DNA of 64,000 nt. It comes from CBDBCU01 sp965243185. GTDB taxonomy: Bacteria > Chloroflexota > Dehalococcoidia > Lucifugimonadales > UBA3495. Below are positions 23,676 to 32,477 of this stretch, piece by piece; position 1 is the first letter of the stretch, and every line of letters starts with the position of its first letter. The notes under the pieces were generated by a model that was not told where the DNA came from, did not search any database, and worked only from the letters and a program-made list of their open reading frames with translations. The position numbers were made by a program, and so were the translations under genes. The stretch is taken from positions 1,674,001 to 1,738,000 of the forward strand of contig OZ251531.1 of NCBI GenBank assembly GCA_965243185.1, written 5' to 3'.

Positions 23676-26027
23676 ATGGAAACCCTGTGGAACGCCGTCA
23701 AATCCCTCAGCATCGGGCAGGCGCTGCTGCTCTTGCTGGTTATGCTCGGCACGGCGGCCGGCGTCTATTGGCTTTACGCCCGGACCACGGCGCCGCCGGC
23801 GGCCGCCGCGGAACTGACCGAAAATCAGCAGATTATCCCGGTCACCTACGGCGACATCATCAATCAGGTTTCCACTAACGGACACCTCGACTTTCCGGAA
23901 CGGGAAACAGTATCTTTTACCATCGACGGCACCCTCGGGCAGTTGCTGGTTGCGGAAGGGGATACGGTCGCCCGGGATGCCCCCTTGGCCCGCCTCGACG
24001 CTGCGGCTATTGTCACCCTCGAGGAAACTATCGCCCAAGCCCGGGTCGAACTTTCCACCGCCCGGGAGGAACTCGACGACCTCCGGGAACCCCCGGATGC
24101 CGTCCAGTTCGCCCTCGACCAAGCCGCCGCCGCCGAAAAGGCCGCGGATGCCCGCTTTAAGCTACACCAAGCCCGCGAAGCTCTGGCCGACCGGCTCGAG
24201 CCGGAACTCCCTACTACCGAGGACATCAAAAAGCAAGAGGAAAAAATCGCCGACGCCCGCTTGAAACTTCAGCAGGCGATTGAAAGCCGCGATGACCTGC
24301 TTAACCCGGAATCCCCGACCCAACAGGAACTCAAGCAGCAGGAACAGAAAATCGCCGACGCCCGGCTAGAACTCCAAAAAGCCATGGACGACCGGGATGA
24401 TTTCGTCACCAAAAACCGCCGTCCCGACTACGACCTGCAAATCGCGGAATCCGACCAGTCCCAAGCCGATGCTGAAAAAGAGCTGGCTGATATTCAGGAA
24501 TCTCTCGACGCCCTGGCCCCCACTGAAAAGCAGTTAGCCGAAGCCCGCCAAGCCGTGCAGCAAGCCCAAACCGCTCTGGACAACGCCGAACGGGCGTTGG
24601 AGAATTTCGAGGATTCCCAAGGCGGCGTCCTCACGACCCGCCGCCAGGAAAAGGCCGCCATTGAAGCCCAGTTGACCCAAGCCCAGGCTACTGTGGCCGC
24701 CTTGCAAGCCCAATACGATCAAGGCACGATCGGCCTGTATCCCAACCTACAGCGTTGGCGGCGGCACATCAGCTTTCTCGAGGTGGAACTCGACGACTTG
24801 CGGCAAGGCATTGTGGCCCAAGCCGAAGCCCTGCAAACTGCCATCACCGTAGCCGCCGCCGCCCTCCAGGAAGCCATCGACCATCTGGCCGAACTCGAAA
24901 GCGGCCCCGATGCCATCGCCATTCAAGCCCTCCAGGCCAAGGCGGCCGCCGTATTGGCCGGTCAGGAAGTAACCGCCCGCGACCGCGCCGCAATAGAGTC
25001 CCCCGACCTCGACCCGGTCGAACTGGCGCTTAAAGAAGCCCAAGTTGCCCTGGCGCAAGCCAACCTCGACCAAGCCATTGCCGATTTAGCCGAACTCCAG
25101 GACAACGCCGCCGACCCGGTTGAACTGGCTCTTAAAGAAGCCCAAATTGCCTTGGCGGCCGCTACTCTTAACCAAGCCATCACCGATTTGGCTGAACTCC
25201 AGGAGGACTTGCTTACAACGCCGGAGCCGGCTGAAATCGCCCTGAAAGAGGAACAAATCCGCTTGGCGCAAGCTACCCTCGACAAGGCGGAGCAAGACTT
25301 GGCGGACCTGGAGCCGCCGGAACCGGCCGACCCGCTCAAAATTGACCTGAAAACCGCCGAAATCGCCGCGGCCCAAGTCAAACTCCAGGACGCCCGGGAC
25401 GAACTGGATGCCTCCACCCTGCGCGCCCCTATTGCCGGCGTCATTATGGAAGTCAAAGCGGAAACCGGCGACGCCGTCAAGACCGACACCGAAATCCTCG
25501 AAATAGTGGATACCAGTGTCGTTGAAGTGGATGGCATCGTCGACGAAATCGATGTTCTCTCCCTATCCGTTGGCGCGGCTGCCGAAGTGATGCTTGACGC
25601 TCTGCCGGATGAAATCCTTAACGGCGCCGTTACCGAAATCGCTGATGCCGCCGACAATCAGCAGGGCATCGTAACCTACAAAATCCGCATCCGACTGGAA
25701 GCTCCGCCGGGGCTGGAATTGCAAGCCGGTTTGAGCGCCATTGCCAACATCATCCTGCGGGAGGAGCGGAACGTGCTGGTCATCCCCCAGCAAGCCCTCT
25801 ATGGCAGCGTCAACCAGCCCGCCGTGCGCGCCCTGGCCGCGGACGGCAGCATTGCGGAGCGGCCGGTGCGCCTGGGCAGCCGGGATGATTTCTGGGTTGC
25901 GGTCGAAGCTGGCTTGACTGAGGGTGACCGGGTGGTGATGGAGGCGTCGGATGCCTTCGACCCCTTCGGCGGCGGTTTCCGGCAAATCCGCCGGGCTACC
26001 GGCGGCGGCCGCCGCGGCCCTAACTAG
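23676..26027 (+). CDS. HlyD/MacA-type periplasmic adaptor with very long coiled coil
   Basis: A 783-residue adaptor protein. One N-terminal membrane segment (about residues 17-35) precedes a split barrel-sandwich domain: the first half (NGHLDFPERETVSFTIDGTLGQLLVAEGDTVARDAPLARLD) and the second (ASTLRAPIAGVIMEVKAETGDAVKTDTEILEIVDTS) are separated by about 450 residues of coiled coil. Typical MacA hairpins are far shorter. The coil contains repeated blocks such as PVELALKEAQVALAQANLDQAIADLAELQ. The last part (VIPQQALYGSVNQPAVRALAADGSIAERPVRLG) is the membrane-proximal domain. With the next two genes it forms a tripartite-like ABC exporter. A -10 (TATAAT, 23611-23616) precedes it. Confidence 0.9.
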   Translation: METLWNAVKSLSIGQALLLLLVMLGTAAGVYWLYARTTAPPAAAAELTENQQIIPVTYGDIINQVSTNGHLDFPERETVSFTIDGTLGQLLVAEGDTVARDAPLARLDAAAIVTLEETIAQARVELSTAREELDDLREPPDAVQFALDQAAAAEKAADARFKLHQAREALADRLEPELPTTEDIKKQEEKIADARLKLQQAIESRDDLLNPESPTQQELKQQEQKIADARLELQKAMDDRDDFVTKNRRPDYDLQIAESDQSQADAEKELADIQESLDALAPTEKQLAEARQAVQQAQTALDNAERALENFEDSQGGVLTTRRQEKAAIEAQLTQAQATVAALQAQYDQGTIGLYPNLQRWRRHISFLEVELDDLRQGIVAQAEALQTAITVAAAALQEAIDHLAELESGPDAIAIQALQAKAAAVLAGQEVTARDRAAIESPDLDPVELALKEAQVALAQANLDQAIADLAELQDNAADPVELALKEAQIALAAATLNQAITDLAELQEDLLTTPEPAEIALKEEQIRLAQATLDKAEQDLADLEPPEPADPLKIDLKTAEIAAAQVKLQDARDELDASTLRAPIAGVIMEVKAETGDAVKTDTEILEIVDTSVVEVDGIVDEIDVLSLSVGAAAEVMLDALPDEILNGAVTEIADAADNQQGIVTYKIRIRLEAPPGLELQAGLSAIANIILREERNVLVIPQQALYGSVNQPAVRALAADGSIAERPVRLGSRDDFWVAVEAGLTEGDRVVMEASDAFDPFGGGFRQIRRATGGGRRGPN

Positions 26028-26055
26028 TTGCCCGCCCTAGACATAGGCGTGTCCG

Positions 26056-26733
26056 ATGATTGAACTGAAAGCAGTAACCAAAACCTACCGGATGGGCAGC
26101 GTGGCAGTGGGCGCGTTGCGCGGCGTGTCCCTTTCCATTCAAGCCGGGGAAATGGTCGCCATTATGGGCGCCTCCGGCTCCGGCAAATCCACGATGATGA
26201 ACATTCTGGGCTGCCTCGATGTCCCTACTTCCGGGGAGTATTACCTCGAGGGGGAGAATGTGGCCCGCTTGGGCGACAACCGCTTGGCGGAAATCCGCAA
26301 CCGCAAAATCGGCTTTGTCTTTCAGACCTACAACTTGCTGCCCCGGCTGACCGCTTTAGCCAATGTGGAACTGCCGCTCCTTTACGGCAATGGCCGCCAC
26401 GGCCGGCGCCGTTCCCTGCAAGCCCTCGACCGGGTGGGCTTGGCCGACCGGGTCAAGCATCGCCCAACCGAACTTTCCGGCGGGCAGCAGCAGCGGGTCG
26501 GCATTGCCCGCGCCTTGGTCAAAGACCCCAGTATCCTGATGGCGGACGAACCGACCGGCAATCTCGACAGCCAGTCCAGCGCCGAAGTGGTTGCCATTTT
26601 GCAGCGGCTGAACCGGCAGGAGGGTTTGACAGTGATTATCGTTACCCACGAACCGGACATCGCCGCCGCCGCCCAACGGGTTATTGCGATGCGCGACGGT
26701 ATGATTGTCAGCGACGCGGCGGCGGCCGGATGA
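26056..26733 (+). CDS. MacB/LolD-type ABC transporter ATPase
   Basis: A 225-residue nucleotide-binding subunit. Walker A is GASGSGKST, the Q-loop is VFQTYNLLPRLTALANVELPLLY, the signature is LSGGQQQR, and Walker B is ILMADEPTGNLD, with the switch His in IIVTHEPD. The NLLPRLTALANVELPL motif and the small size place it in the MacB/LolD/FtsE group, which works with FtsX-like permeases as mechanotransmitters rather than classic transporters. Its last codons overlap the permease start (ATGA), so the two are coupled. It probably powers the adaptor encoded at 23676. Confidence 0.95.
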   Translation: MIELKAVTKTYRMGSVAVGALRGVSLSIQAGEMVAIMGASGSGKSTMMNILGCLDVPTSGEYYLEGENVARLGDNRLAEIRNRKIGFVFQTYNLLPRLTALANVELPLLYGNGRHGRRRSLQALDRVGLADRVKHRPTELSGGQQQRVGIARALVKDPSILMADEPTGNLDSQSSAEVVAILQRLNRQEGLTVIIVTHEPDIAAAAQRVIAMRDGMIVSDAAAAG

Positions 26734-27977
26734 ATCCCTTAACTACTTTCCGCATTTCCCTGGCATCTTTGGGCGCGAACAAACTGCGTTCCACCCTGAC
26801 TCTGCTGGGCATTGTCATTGGGGTCAGCGCGGTCATTGCCCTGATGGCGATTGGGCAGGGCGTGCAGCAGACCATCACCTCTCAAATCGAGTCCCTGGGT
26901 TCCAACCTGATTTTTGTCTGGCCCGGCGGTTCCTTTGAGGGCGGCTTGGGCCGGGGGGCCGGCAGCGCCAACACTTTGACTTTAGCCGACGCCTACGCCC
27001 TGCAAGACCCGGTTTTTGCCCCCTCGGTAGCCGCCGTAGCCCCGGAACTTCGCGCCGGCGGGCAGGTCGCCGCCGGCCGCCACAACACCTTTACCCAGAT
27101 AGTGGGCGTAACCCCGGAATACGCCGCCGTACGCAACTTCCCGGTGGAAAAGGGCAGTTTCATCACCGCCGGCCAGTTGGAAAACCGGTCGCAAGTTGCC
27201 ATCCTCGGCGCGGCGGTCGAGGATATTTTGTTCGGCAATCTCGATTCCATCGGTCAGCCCATCCGCATCAACGGCCGCCAATTCCGGGTTATCGGCGTCT
27301 TGGAAAGCAAGGGCGGCGGCTTTCTGGGCAGTCTTGACGACCAAATCCTGGTGCCGATTACCACCGCCTACTACCGCCTCAGTTCCCAGCGCACTACCCA
27401 GGGCGGCATCAGCGTGGATGCCATCAATGTCCAGATGCCCAGCGTGGCAATGATGGACGCCGGGATGCGGGAAATTGCCACCGTGCTGCGCCTCCGCCAC
27501 CGCATTACTGATGAGGACGATTTCATCATCAGCAGTCAGCAGGAAACCATCGAAGCCATCCAGCAGACCACTAATACCTTTGTGCTTTTCCTCGGGGCTA
27601 TTGCCGGCATTTCCCTGCTGGTCGGCGGCATCGGGATTATGAACATTATGCTGGTTTCGGTAACGGAACGCACCCGGGAAATCGGCATTCGCAAGGCGAT
27701 GGGAGCGAAACGGCGCGATATTTTGATGCAGTTTATGGTCGAGGCTACCCTGCTCAGCTTGAGCGGCGGCGGCTTGGGGGTGCTTTTCGGGGCGTCCATT
27801 GCCCTGCTGATGCGCGGCCGGCCCCTGTTCGGCGATGAACCCCTGCAAACGGCGATTAACTGGAATATCGCCCTGCTGGCTTTGGGCGTATCGGCGGGTA
27901 TTGGCTTGTTCTTTGGCATCTATCCGGCCCTGCGCGCCGCCCGGCTGCATCCCATCCAGGCGCTGCGCTACGAATAG
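26730..27977 (+). CDS. MacB-type ABC permease (FtsX-like)
   Basis: A 415-residue permease. It starts with RISLASLGANKLRSTLTLLGIVIGVSAVIALMAIGQG (first membrane helix), followed by a periplasmic MacB_PCD domain (about residues 45-270). The FtsX domain has three more helices, including LFLGAIAGISLLVGGIGIMNIMLVSVTERTREIGIRKAMGAKRRDIL, the family signature. The ATG overlaps the ATPase stop. With the ATPase and the adaptor it should export a substrate, or act on envelope lipids or proteins, from the periplasmic side; the substrate is unknown. Confidence 0.94.
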   Translation: MNPLTTFRISLASLGANKLRSTLTLLGIVIGVSAVIALMAIGQGVQQTITSQIESLGSNLIFVWPGGSFEGGLGRGAGSANTLTLADAYALQDPVFAPSVAAVAPELRAGGQVAAGRHNTFTQIVGVTPEYAAVRNFPVEKGSFITAGQLENRSQVAILGAAVEDILFGNLDSIGQPIRINGRQFRVIGVLESKGGGFLGSLDDQILVPITTAYYRLSSQRTTQGGISVDAINVQMPSVAMMDAGMREIATVLRLRHRITDEDDFIISSQQETIEAIQQTTNTFVLFLGAIAGISLLVGGIGIMNIMLVSVTERTREIGIRKAMGAKRRDILMQFMVEATLLSLSGGGLGVLFGASIALLMRGRPLFGDEPLQTAINWNIALLALGVSAGIGLFFGIYPALRAARLHPIQALRYE

Positions 27978-27996
27978 GGGAAATAAGGGAGGGGAA

Positions 27997-28566
27997 ATGA
28001 ACAAATCCTTTCTGATACTGCTGGTTACGGTAGTGATTCTGGGGGCGGCCCTCGGCGGCTCTTTTGTGGGCGGCGTAGTCTATGGCCGCAGCCAGGCCGC
28101 TGCGGATACGCTGCCGCCGGGTATGGACGGCGCTTTTGCCGGCGGCGGCACTGAACCGGTTGGCGTCCCGGCCGGCGCGGCGCCCGGCCCCGGCGGCGGT
28201 TTTGATGCTCCGCCGGGCGCGGATGGCGGTTTCCCGGAGGGAGCAACGCCCGGCGGCCTGGGCGGCGGCCGCGGCGGTTTGACCGGAACCGTGGCGTCGG
28301 TGGAGGGCAACTCTCTTTCCCTGACTACGCCCCAAGGCGACACTCTGGTCACCCTGAATGATGATACCGCCCTGACCCAAATCGCCCCGGCGGATCGGGC
28401 GGAATTAGCGGCCGGCGTCACGGTGCGGATTGGCGGCCGGCCCAACGCCGATGGCAGCATCTTTCAAGCCCGCAGCATCCTGATTATCCCGGAAGGTACC
28501 GCCAACCCCTTTGCCGGCGGCGGCGGCAATAGCGGCCGCGGCGGCCGGGGGCCGCCGCGGCCGTGA
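27997..28566 (+). CDS. Membrane-anchored Gly/Pro-rich protein with DUF5666-like domain
   Basis: A 189-residue protein starting at ATG 27997 (MNKSFLILLVTVVILGAALGGSF) behind GGGAGGGG. After one membrane anchor and a conserved GGVVYGRSQA come about 70 Gly/Ala/Pro residues. A small beta domain follows (LTGTVASVEGNSLSLTTPQGDTLVTLNDDTALTQI to VTVRIGGRPNADGSIFQARSILI), like the OB-type DUF5666 repeat, and then a Gly-rich tail. It lies 19 bp after the permease and is almost certainly the last gene of the exporter operon; perhaps it is an accessory or exported component. Confidence 0.7.
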   Translation: MNKSFLILLVTVVILGAALGGSFVGGVVYGRSQAAADTLPPGMDGAFAGGGTEPVGVPAGAAPGPGGGFDAPPGADGGFPEGATPGGLGGGRGGLTGTVASVEGNSLSLTTPQGDTLVTLNDDTALTQIAPADRAELAAGVTVRIGGRPNADGSIFQARSILIIPEGTANPFAGGGGNSGRGGRGPPRP

Positions 28567-28587
28567 AAATGCAGCCGGCCGGCTGCC

Positions 28588-28616
28588 TTGACATCCGCCG
28601 CCGGCGTTACCATAAT
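28588..28616 (+). promoter_or_regulatory. Promoter of the cysteine dioxygenase-like gene
   Basis: TTGACA (28588-28593), a 17-bp spacer and CATAAT (28611-28616) lie about 70 bp before the start codon. Confidence 0.7.
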
Positions 28617-28684
28617 GCTTAACCGTGAACCGACGTTATCCTGCGGGTTTTCCGAACCCAATCCTGCCGCGAGGGGGTTGTATT

Positions 28685-29269
28685 ATGGTTGCCGTTAAGT
28701 ATTCTCTGGATGAGTTCGTTGCCGATATGGAGTCTTTGCTCCGGGATCAGCCGGACCAGGAGCGGCTCTTTGACCGGGGTTCGGTTCTGCTGGAGCGGCT
28801 GATTGCCAATCCGGACGCCATTCCCGCCGAGTATCAGGTGCCGGTGGGCCGGGGGACGCGCAGCAATCACGGCTCTTATGTCCTCTATCAGGGGGAAAGC
28901 GGGCTGCTGGTGACTTCGGTGGTTTGGGGGCCGGGCGACCACGCTTCGCCGCACGACCACGGCACTTGGGGGATGATTGGCGTGATGGGCAATGCCCTCA
29001 CTGAAACCCGCTACCGCCGCGTCGACGACCGGGCGGTGGACGGCTATGCCCAACTTGAGAAAGACCGGGTAGGGCATTTCTCCGCCGGGGAGATTACCCT
29101 GCTCATCCCGGAAGTGGACGAAATCCATCAGATGGACAACTTCACCGACCGGCCTACGGTGGAGGTTCATGTCTATGGCGATGACCTGCGTGGCCTCAAC
29201 CGCTGCCGCTACAATCTGGAAACCGGCAAAATCATTCCCTTTGCCACGGAGAAGTACGATAACTGCTGA
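28685..29269 (+). CDS. Cysteine dioxygenase-family cupin
   Basis: A 194-residue cytosolic protein starting at ATG 28685 behind GAGGGGG. The double-stranded beta-helix core has the CDO/3-mercaptopropionate dioxygenase metal site: the first two His in WGPGDHASPHDHGTWGMIGVMGN and the third in EIHQMDN. The family uses Fe(II) and O2 to turn a thiol (cysteine, 3-mercaptopropionate or similar) into a sulfinate. The substrate cannot be read from the sequence. The gene has its own promoter and terminator. With the rhodanese, second cupin and sulfite oxidase-like genes downstream it could start a route from an organic thiol to sulfate. Confidence 0.8.
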   Translation: MVAVKYSLDEFVADMESLLRDQPDQERLFDRGSVLLERLIANPDAIPAEYQVPVGRGTRSNHGSYVLYQGESGLLVTSVVWGPGDHASPHDHGTWGMIGVMGNALTETRYRRVDDRAVDGYAQLEKDRVGHFSAGEITLLIPEVDEIHQMDNFTDRPTVEVHVYGDDLRGLNRCRYNLETGKIIPFATEKYDNC

Positions 29270-29348
29270 ACCGCAGCGGGGGTTGCTTTTCGCGCACCTG
29301 GAACCGGCGGCCCGGGCATCCCGAATCATTTTTAGCAGGGCGTACCAG

Positions 29349-29382
29349 CCCGGCGGCGGTTACTGTCGCCGGGCCGGTTTTT
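29349..29382 (+). terminator. Rho-independent terminator after the dioxygenase gene
   Basis: CCCGGCG (29349-29355) pairs with CGCCGGG (29367-29373), and five T follow at 29378-29382. The rest of 29270-29544 shows no gene. Confidence 0.75.
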
Positions 29383-29544
29383 GCTGCTGCCTTAACCTTT
29401 GACAAGGATTAGCTTACGGGTTAATATCACCCGGTAACATCACGGGGGCGGCCGGAATGGCCGGCAAACCTTGAGCCGAAACCGGGAACTGCGCCGGGCG
29501 GTCCCGGGGCAGCGGGATGGGGTCTATTGAGCGGAGTTTTACTT

Positions 29545-30447
29545 ATGCCCTTGCGCTTGGGCCGGATTGTCTTTCCGACGCTGGTTTTGACGATGTTGCT
29601 GCTGCTTGGCTGTCAAGTAGCGCCCACGCCGACTTTCATTCCGGCGCCTACGGCGGCCCCGACGGCTACGCCGACAGCGGTACCTACGGCCACGCCGTTG
29701 CCCACGGCCACGCCTACGCCGTTGCCGACTCCAACGCCGCGGCCGACCGCCACTCCAACCCCTACGCCGACTCCCACGCCGCAACCGACGGCTACCCCGA
29801 CTCCCACGCCTACTCCCACCCCCACACCGACGGCTACCCCGACTCCCACGCCTACTCCTACGCCGGAGCCGACACCTACACCGACCCCGGCGCCTACCGC
29901 CACGCCGCGGCCAACAGCTACGCCAATCCCAACGCCTACACCGACGCCGCGGCCGACGCCTACACCTACCCCGATACCTTTAGTGGCGGAATGGACTACC
30001 TACCACGACCGCGGCGGTTACAGCATTGAAGTTCCGGCCGATTGGGAAATGGAGCGGGAAGTAGTCCCCGCGGATCAAAGAAACGTAGGAGCAATGACGC
30101 ACACCAGTTTCAGCAATAGTTGGGGGTGGGTGTGGGTCACGCATAGCCGGGCCGGCTCCGGTTACTATACTTGGGATTCTTTCGGCAGTTTTGTCGCTAA
30201 ACGCGTGGCAAGGCTGGAATCCGATCCCGAAGTGGAGTGGGTTACTATGCTCGAGATCGATGATTCCCATTACCGGGTAGAATGGCTGCGAAAATCGCCC
30301 GAGTATTGCGATGGCCGCCGGTCCCGCCGGTATATTACTCAAGGTCCGTACTACGGAGGCCAGTGGGCATCTGTAACCGTAGGGCTATGCGAATGGCGGT
30401 ACGAGGAACCCTTTGTTGAGCGGATCCTTAACAGTTTTACCTGGTAG
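29545..30447 (+). CDS. Lipoprotein with long Thr-Pro linker and PsbP/Mog1-like domain
   Basis: A 300-residue protein starting at ATG 29545. The signal peptide ends in the lipobox LLLLGC. About 120 residues of TPTPTATP-type repeats follow, a rigid surface spacer. The C-terminal domain (about residues 155-300) opens EWTTYHDRGGYSIEVPADWEMEREVV and is of the same type as the end of the serine protease at 16664. It contains two Cys that could pair. The repeat gives Gly/Val- and Tyr/His-rich open frames in the other readings, which are artefacts. It sits 20 bp before the rhodanese gene and could be co-transcribed with it. Two mobile-element lipoproteins (36417, 41040) use the same linker style. Confidence 0.75.
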   Translation: MPLRLGRIVFPTLVLTMLLLLGCQVAPTPTFIPAPTAAPTATPTAVPTATPLPTATPTPLPTPTPRPTATPTPTPTPTPQPTATPTPTPTPTPTPTATPTPTPTPTPEPTPTPTPAPTATPRPTATPIPTPTPTPRPTPTPTPIPLVAEWTTYHDRGGYSIEVPADWEMEREVVPADQRNVGAMTHTSFSNSWGWVWVTHSRAGSGYYTWDSFGSFVAKRVARLESDPEVEWVTMLEIDDSHYRVEWLRKSPEYCDGRRSRRYITQGPYYGGQWASVTVGLCEWRYEEPFVERILNSFTW

Positions 30448-30467
30448 AATCGTATGGAGGCACTGCT

Positions 30468-32057
30468 ATGCCCCAAGAAATATCCGCCGCCCAACTGCAC
30501 GACCGGTTGGCCGGCAATATGCCCTTTGCCCTGATTGATGTCCGGGAAGCCGGGGAATACAACAGTTCCCACATTCCCGGCTCCAGCCTGATTCCTCGCC
30601 GGGAGCTGGAGTTCCGGCTGGCGGCGGCGGTCCCTTATGTCGCCGCGCCGGTGGTACTGTGCGATGATGACGGCCGCCGGGCCGCCTTGGCCGCCGCTAC
30701 TCTGGAAAACTTGGGCTATACTGATGTAGCGGTATTGGCCCGGGGCGTCAACGGCTGGGCCAGCCAGGATTACTCGACCGAGTGGGGCGTCAATGTCCCC
30801 AGCAAGGATTTTGGGGAAAAGGTGGAAGTTCAGCATAGCGTCCCGGAAATTGACGCCGCCGAACTCCAGCAGCGCATTGAACGCGGCGATAAGCTGGTCA
30901 TCCTCGACACCCGCACCCCGGAGGAGTACCGCCGCTTTTGCATTCCCGGGGGGCGCAGCGTCCCCGGCGGCGAACTGGCTTTCCGCATTACCGACTTGAC
31001 TGCCGATTTGGACCCGGATACTACCGTCATCGTCAACTGCGCCGGCCGCACCCGCAGCATCATCGGCACCCGGGTGTTGCAGCGGATGGGGCGGGCTAAT
31101 GTTTTCGGCTTGAAAAACGGCACTTCCGGCTGGACTCTGGCCGGCTATCAACTGGAATCCGGCGCGGACCGCCTGGAGCTGCCCGAACCTACGCCGGCCG
31201 GCCGCGCCGCCGCCGAAGCCTACGCCGACCGCCTGGCTGCCGAGGATGGGGTGCAGTGGCTAGACTTGGCTGGCTTGCAAGGGATGCTGGAGCGCAGCCA
31301 ACGGGAAACGATCTATCTGGTCGATGTCCGCACTGCCGCCGAATACGCTGCCGGTCATATTCCCGGCTTTCGCTGGTTTCCCGGCGGGCAGGCGGTGCAG
31401 CGTTCCGATGAGGTAGCGGTGGTCAAAAACTGCCCCATCGTCTTTGCCTGCGACGGGCGGGCCCGGGCCGGCATCACGGCGTCCTGGTATCGGCAGTTGG
31501 GGCATCAGGAAGTCTATGCGGTTTATGGGGGGACGGGTTTGTGGACGGCCGCCGGCTTGGAATTGGCAACCGGCGCAATGGCGGAGCCGCCGCTGGGCTT
31601 GGCGGCGGCCCGGCAGCGGGTTCTGTTGAAAGACCCAGCGGATATGGTCGCCACCATGCGTACCGGCTTGGGCGTGGTTATCTTTGTGGACACCAGCGCC
31701 GACTTTGCCCGAGGGCATATTCCGGGGGCTTACTGGACACCCCGGGGCTGGCTGGAGTTCCAAATCGGCGGCATCGCGTCCGATAAAGAGATGCCGGTAA
31801 TGGTCAGCTGCAATGATGGGCAAAACGCGGTTCTGGCGGCCGCTACTTTGCAGGAAATGGGCTATATTCGGGCCAGCGCGCTGGCGGGAGGAATGGCGGC
31901 GTGGCGGGCGGACGGCCGCGCGGTGGAAACCGGCTTGTCCATGATAATGCATCCGCCCAATGACCTGGTGCCGGCCGGCCCCGACCGCAGTTCCGCCGAC
32001 GCCATCAACTACCTGCGTTGGGAGACGGCGTTGGGGGAGAAGTACGCGGCCGGGTAG
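30468..32057 (+). CDS. Four-domain rhodanese (sulfurtransferase)
   Basis: A 529-residue protein made of four consecutive rhodanese domains. Each keeps a candidate active-site Cys in its loop: Cys65 (CDDDGRR), Cys191 (CAGRTRS), Cys328 (CDGRARA) and Cys448 (CNDGQNA). Each also has the entry motif (LIDVREAGEYNSSHIPG, ILDTRTPEEYRRFCIPGG, LVDVRTAAEYAAGHIPG, FVDTSADFARGHIPGA). Rhodaneses move sulfane sulfur from thiosulfate or persulfides to acceptors. Domain 2 has the most canonical loop; domain 4 lacks the usual Arg. No signal peptide is present. Its position between a thiol dioxygenase-like gene and a sulfite oxidase-like gene suggests persulfide or thiosulfate handling in one pathway. Confidence 0.92.
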   Translation: MPQEISAAQLHDRLAGNMPFALIDVREAGEYNSSHIPGSSLIPRRELEFRLAAAVPYVAAPVVLCDDDGRRAALAAATLENLGYTDVAVLARGVNGWASQDYSTEWGVNVPSKDFGEKVEVQHSVPEIDAAELQQRIERGDKLVILDTRTPEEYRRFCIPGGRSVPGGELAFRITDLTADLDPDTTVIVNCAGRTRSIIGTRVLQRMGRANVFGLKNGTSGWTLAGYQLESGADRLELPEPTPAGRAAAEAYADRLAAEDGVQWLDLAGLQGMLERSQRETIYLVDVRTAAEYAAGHIPGFRWFPGGQAVQRSDEVAVVKNCPIVFACDGRARAGITASWYRQLGHQEVYAVYGGTGLWTAAGLELATGAMAEPPLGLAAARQRVLLKDPADMVATMRTGLGVVIFVDTSADFARGHIPGAYWTPRGWLEFQIGGIASDKEMPVMVSCNDGQNAVLAAATLQEMGYIRASALAGGMAAWRADGRAVETGLSMIMHPPNDLVPAGPDRSSADAINYLRWETALGEKYAAG

Positions 32058-32081
32058 GCAATACAATAGGAGAACCCACCT

Positions 32082-32432
32082 ATGCCCATCATTGAACACA
32101 GCAGTATTCCGATGCCGCCGGCGGTGGATTTTCGGGCGGAACGGGTTTTCGTCTCGCCGGCCCAAGGCGCCCTGTCTTTGACGGTCAAGGAGGTTGACCT
32201 GCATCCCGGCTGGACGGGGCGGCTGCATACCCATGCGGTGGATCAGTCCATTATGGTTGTATCCGGGGCGGTGCAGCTGATATTGGGCGACGAACTGCGG
32301 ACGGTGCGGGCCGGCTGCACCCTTTTTGCGCCGCCGGGCGTCCCGCACAAGCTGGTCAACCGGCTGTGGATTCCGGTGAAACTGCTGGTCAGCTATCCGG
32401 CTGTTGAACTGGAAACCGATTATCTGGAATAA
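32082..32432 (+). CDS. Small cupin-domain protein
   Basis: A 116-residue single cupin. The metal-binding motif is visible as GWTGRLHTHAVDQSIMVVSGAVQLILGDELRTVRAGCTLFAPPGVPHKLVN, with three His and a Glu/Gln-type pattern. It starts 24 bp after the rhodanese gene and 45 bp before the sulfite oxidase-like gene, so it is probably co-transcribed with both. It could be a second thiol dioxygenase, a metal-binding sensor or an isomerase; the sequence does not decide. Confidence 0.8.
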   Translation: MPIIEHSSIPMPPAVDFRAERVFVSPAQGALSLTVKEVDLHPGWTGRLHTHAVDQSIMVVSGAVQLILGDELRTVRAGCTLFAPPGVPHKLVNRLWIPVKLLVSYPAVELETDYLE

Positions 32433-32477
32433 CCACCCATCCCGCCGCAGCGTTACTTTCTACCCGGAGGCTGGTCA

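Noticed and set aside
29517..30029. Tyr/His/Gly-rich and Gly/Val-rich frames over the lipoprotein linker
   Set aside because: They are other readings of the Thr-Pro repeat codons; the lipoprotein frame has signal peptide, lipobox and a conserved C-terminal domain.
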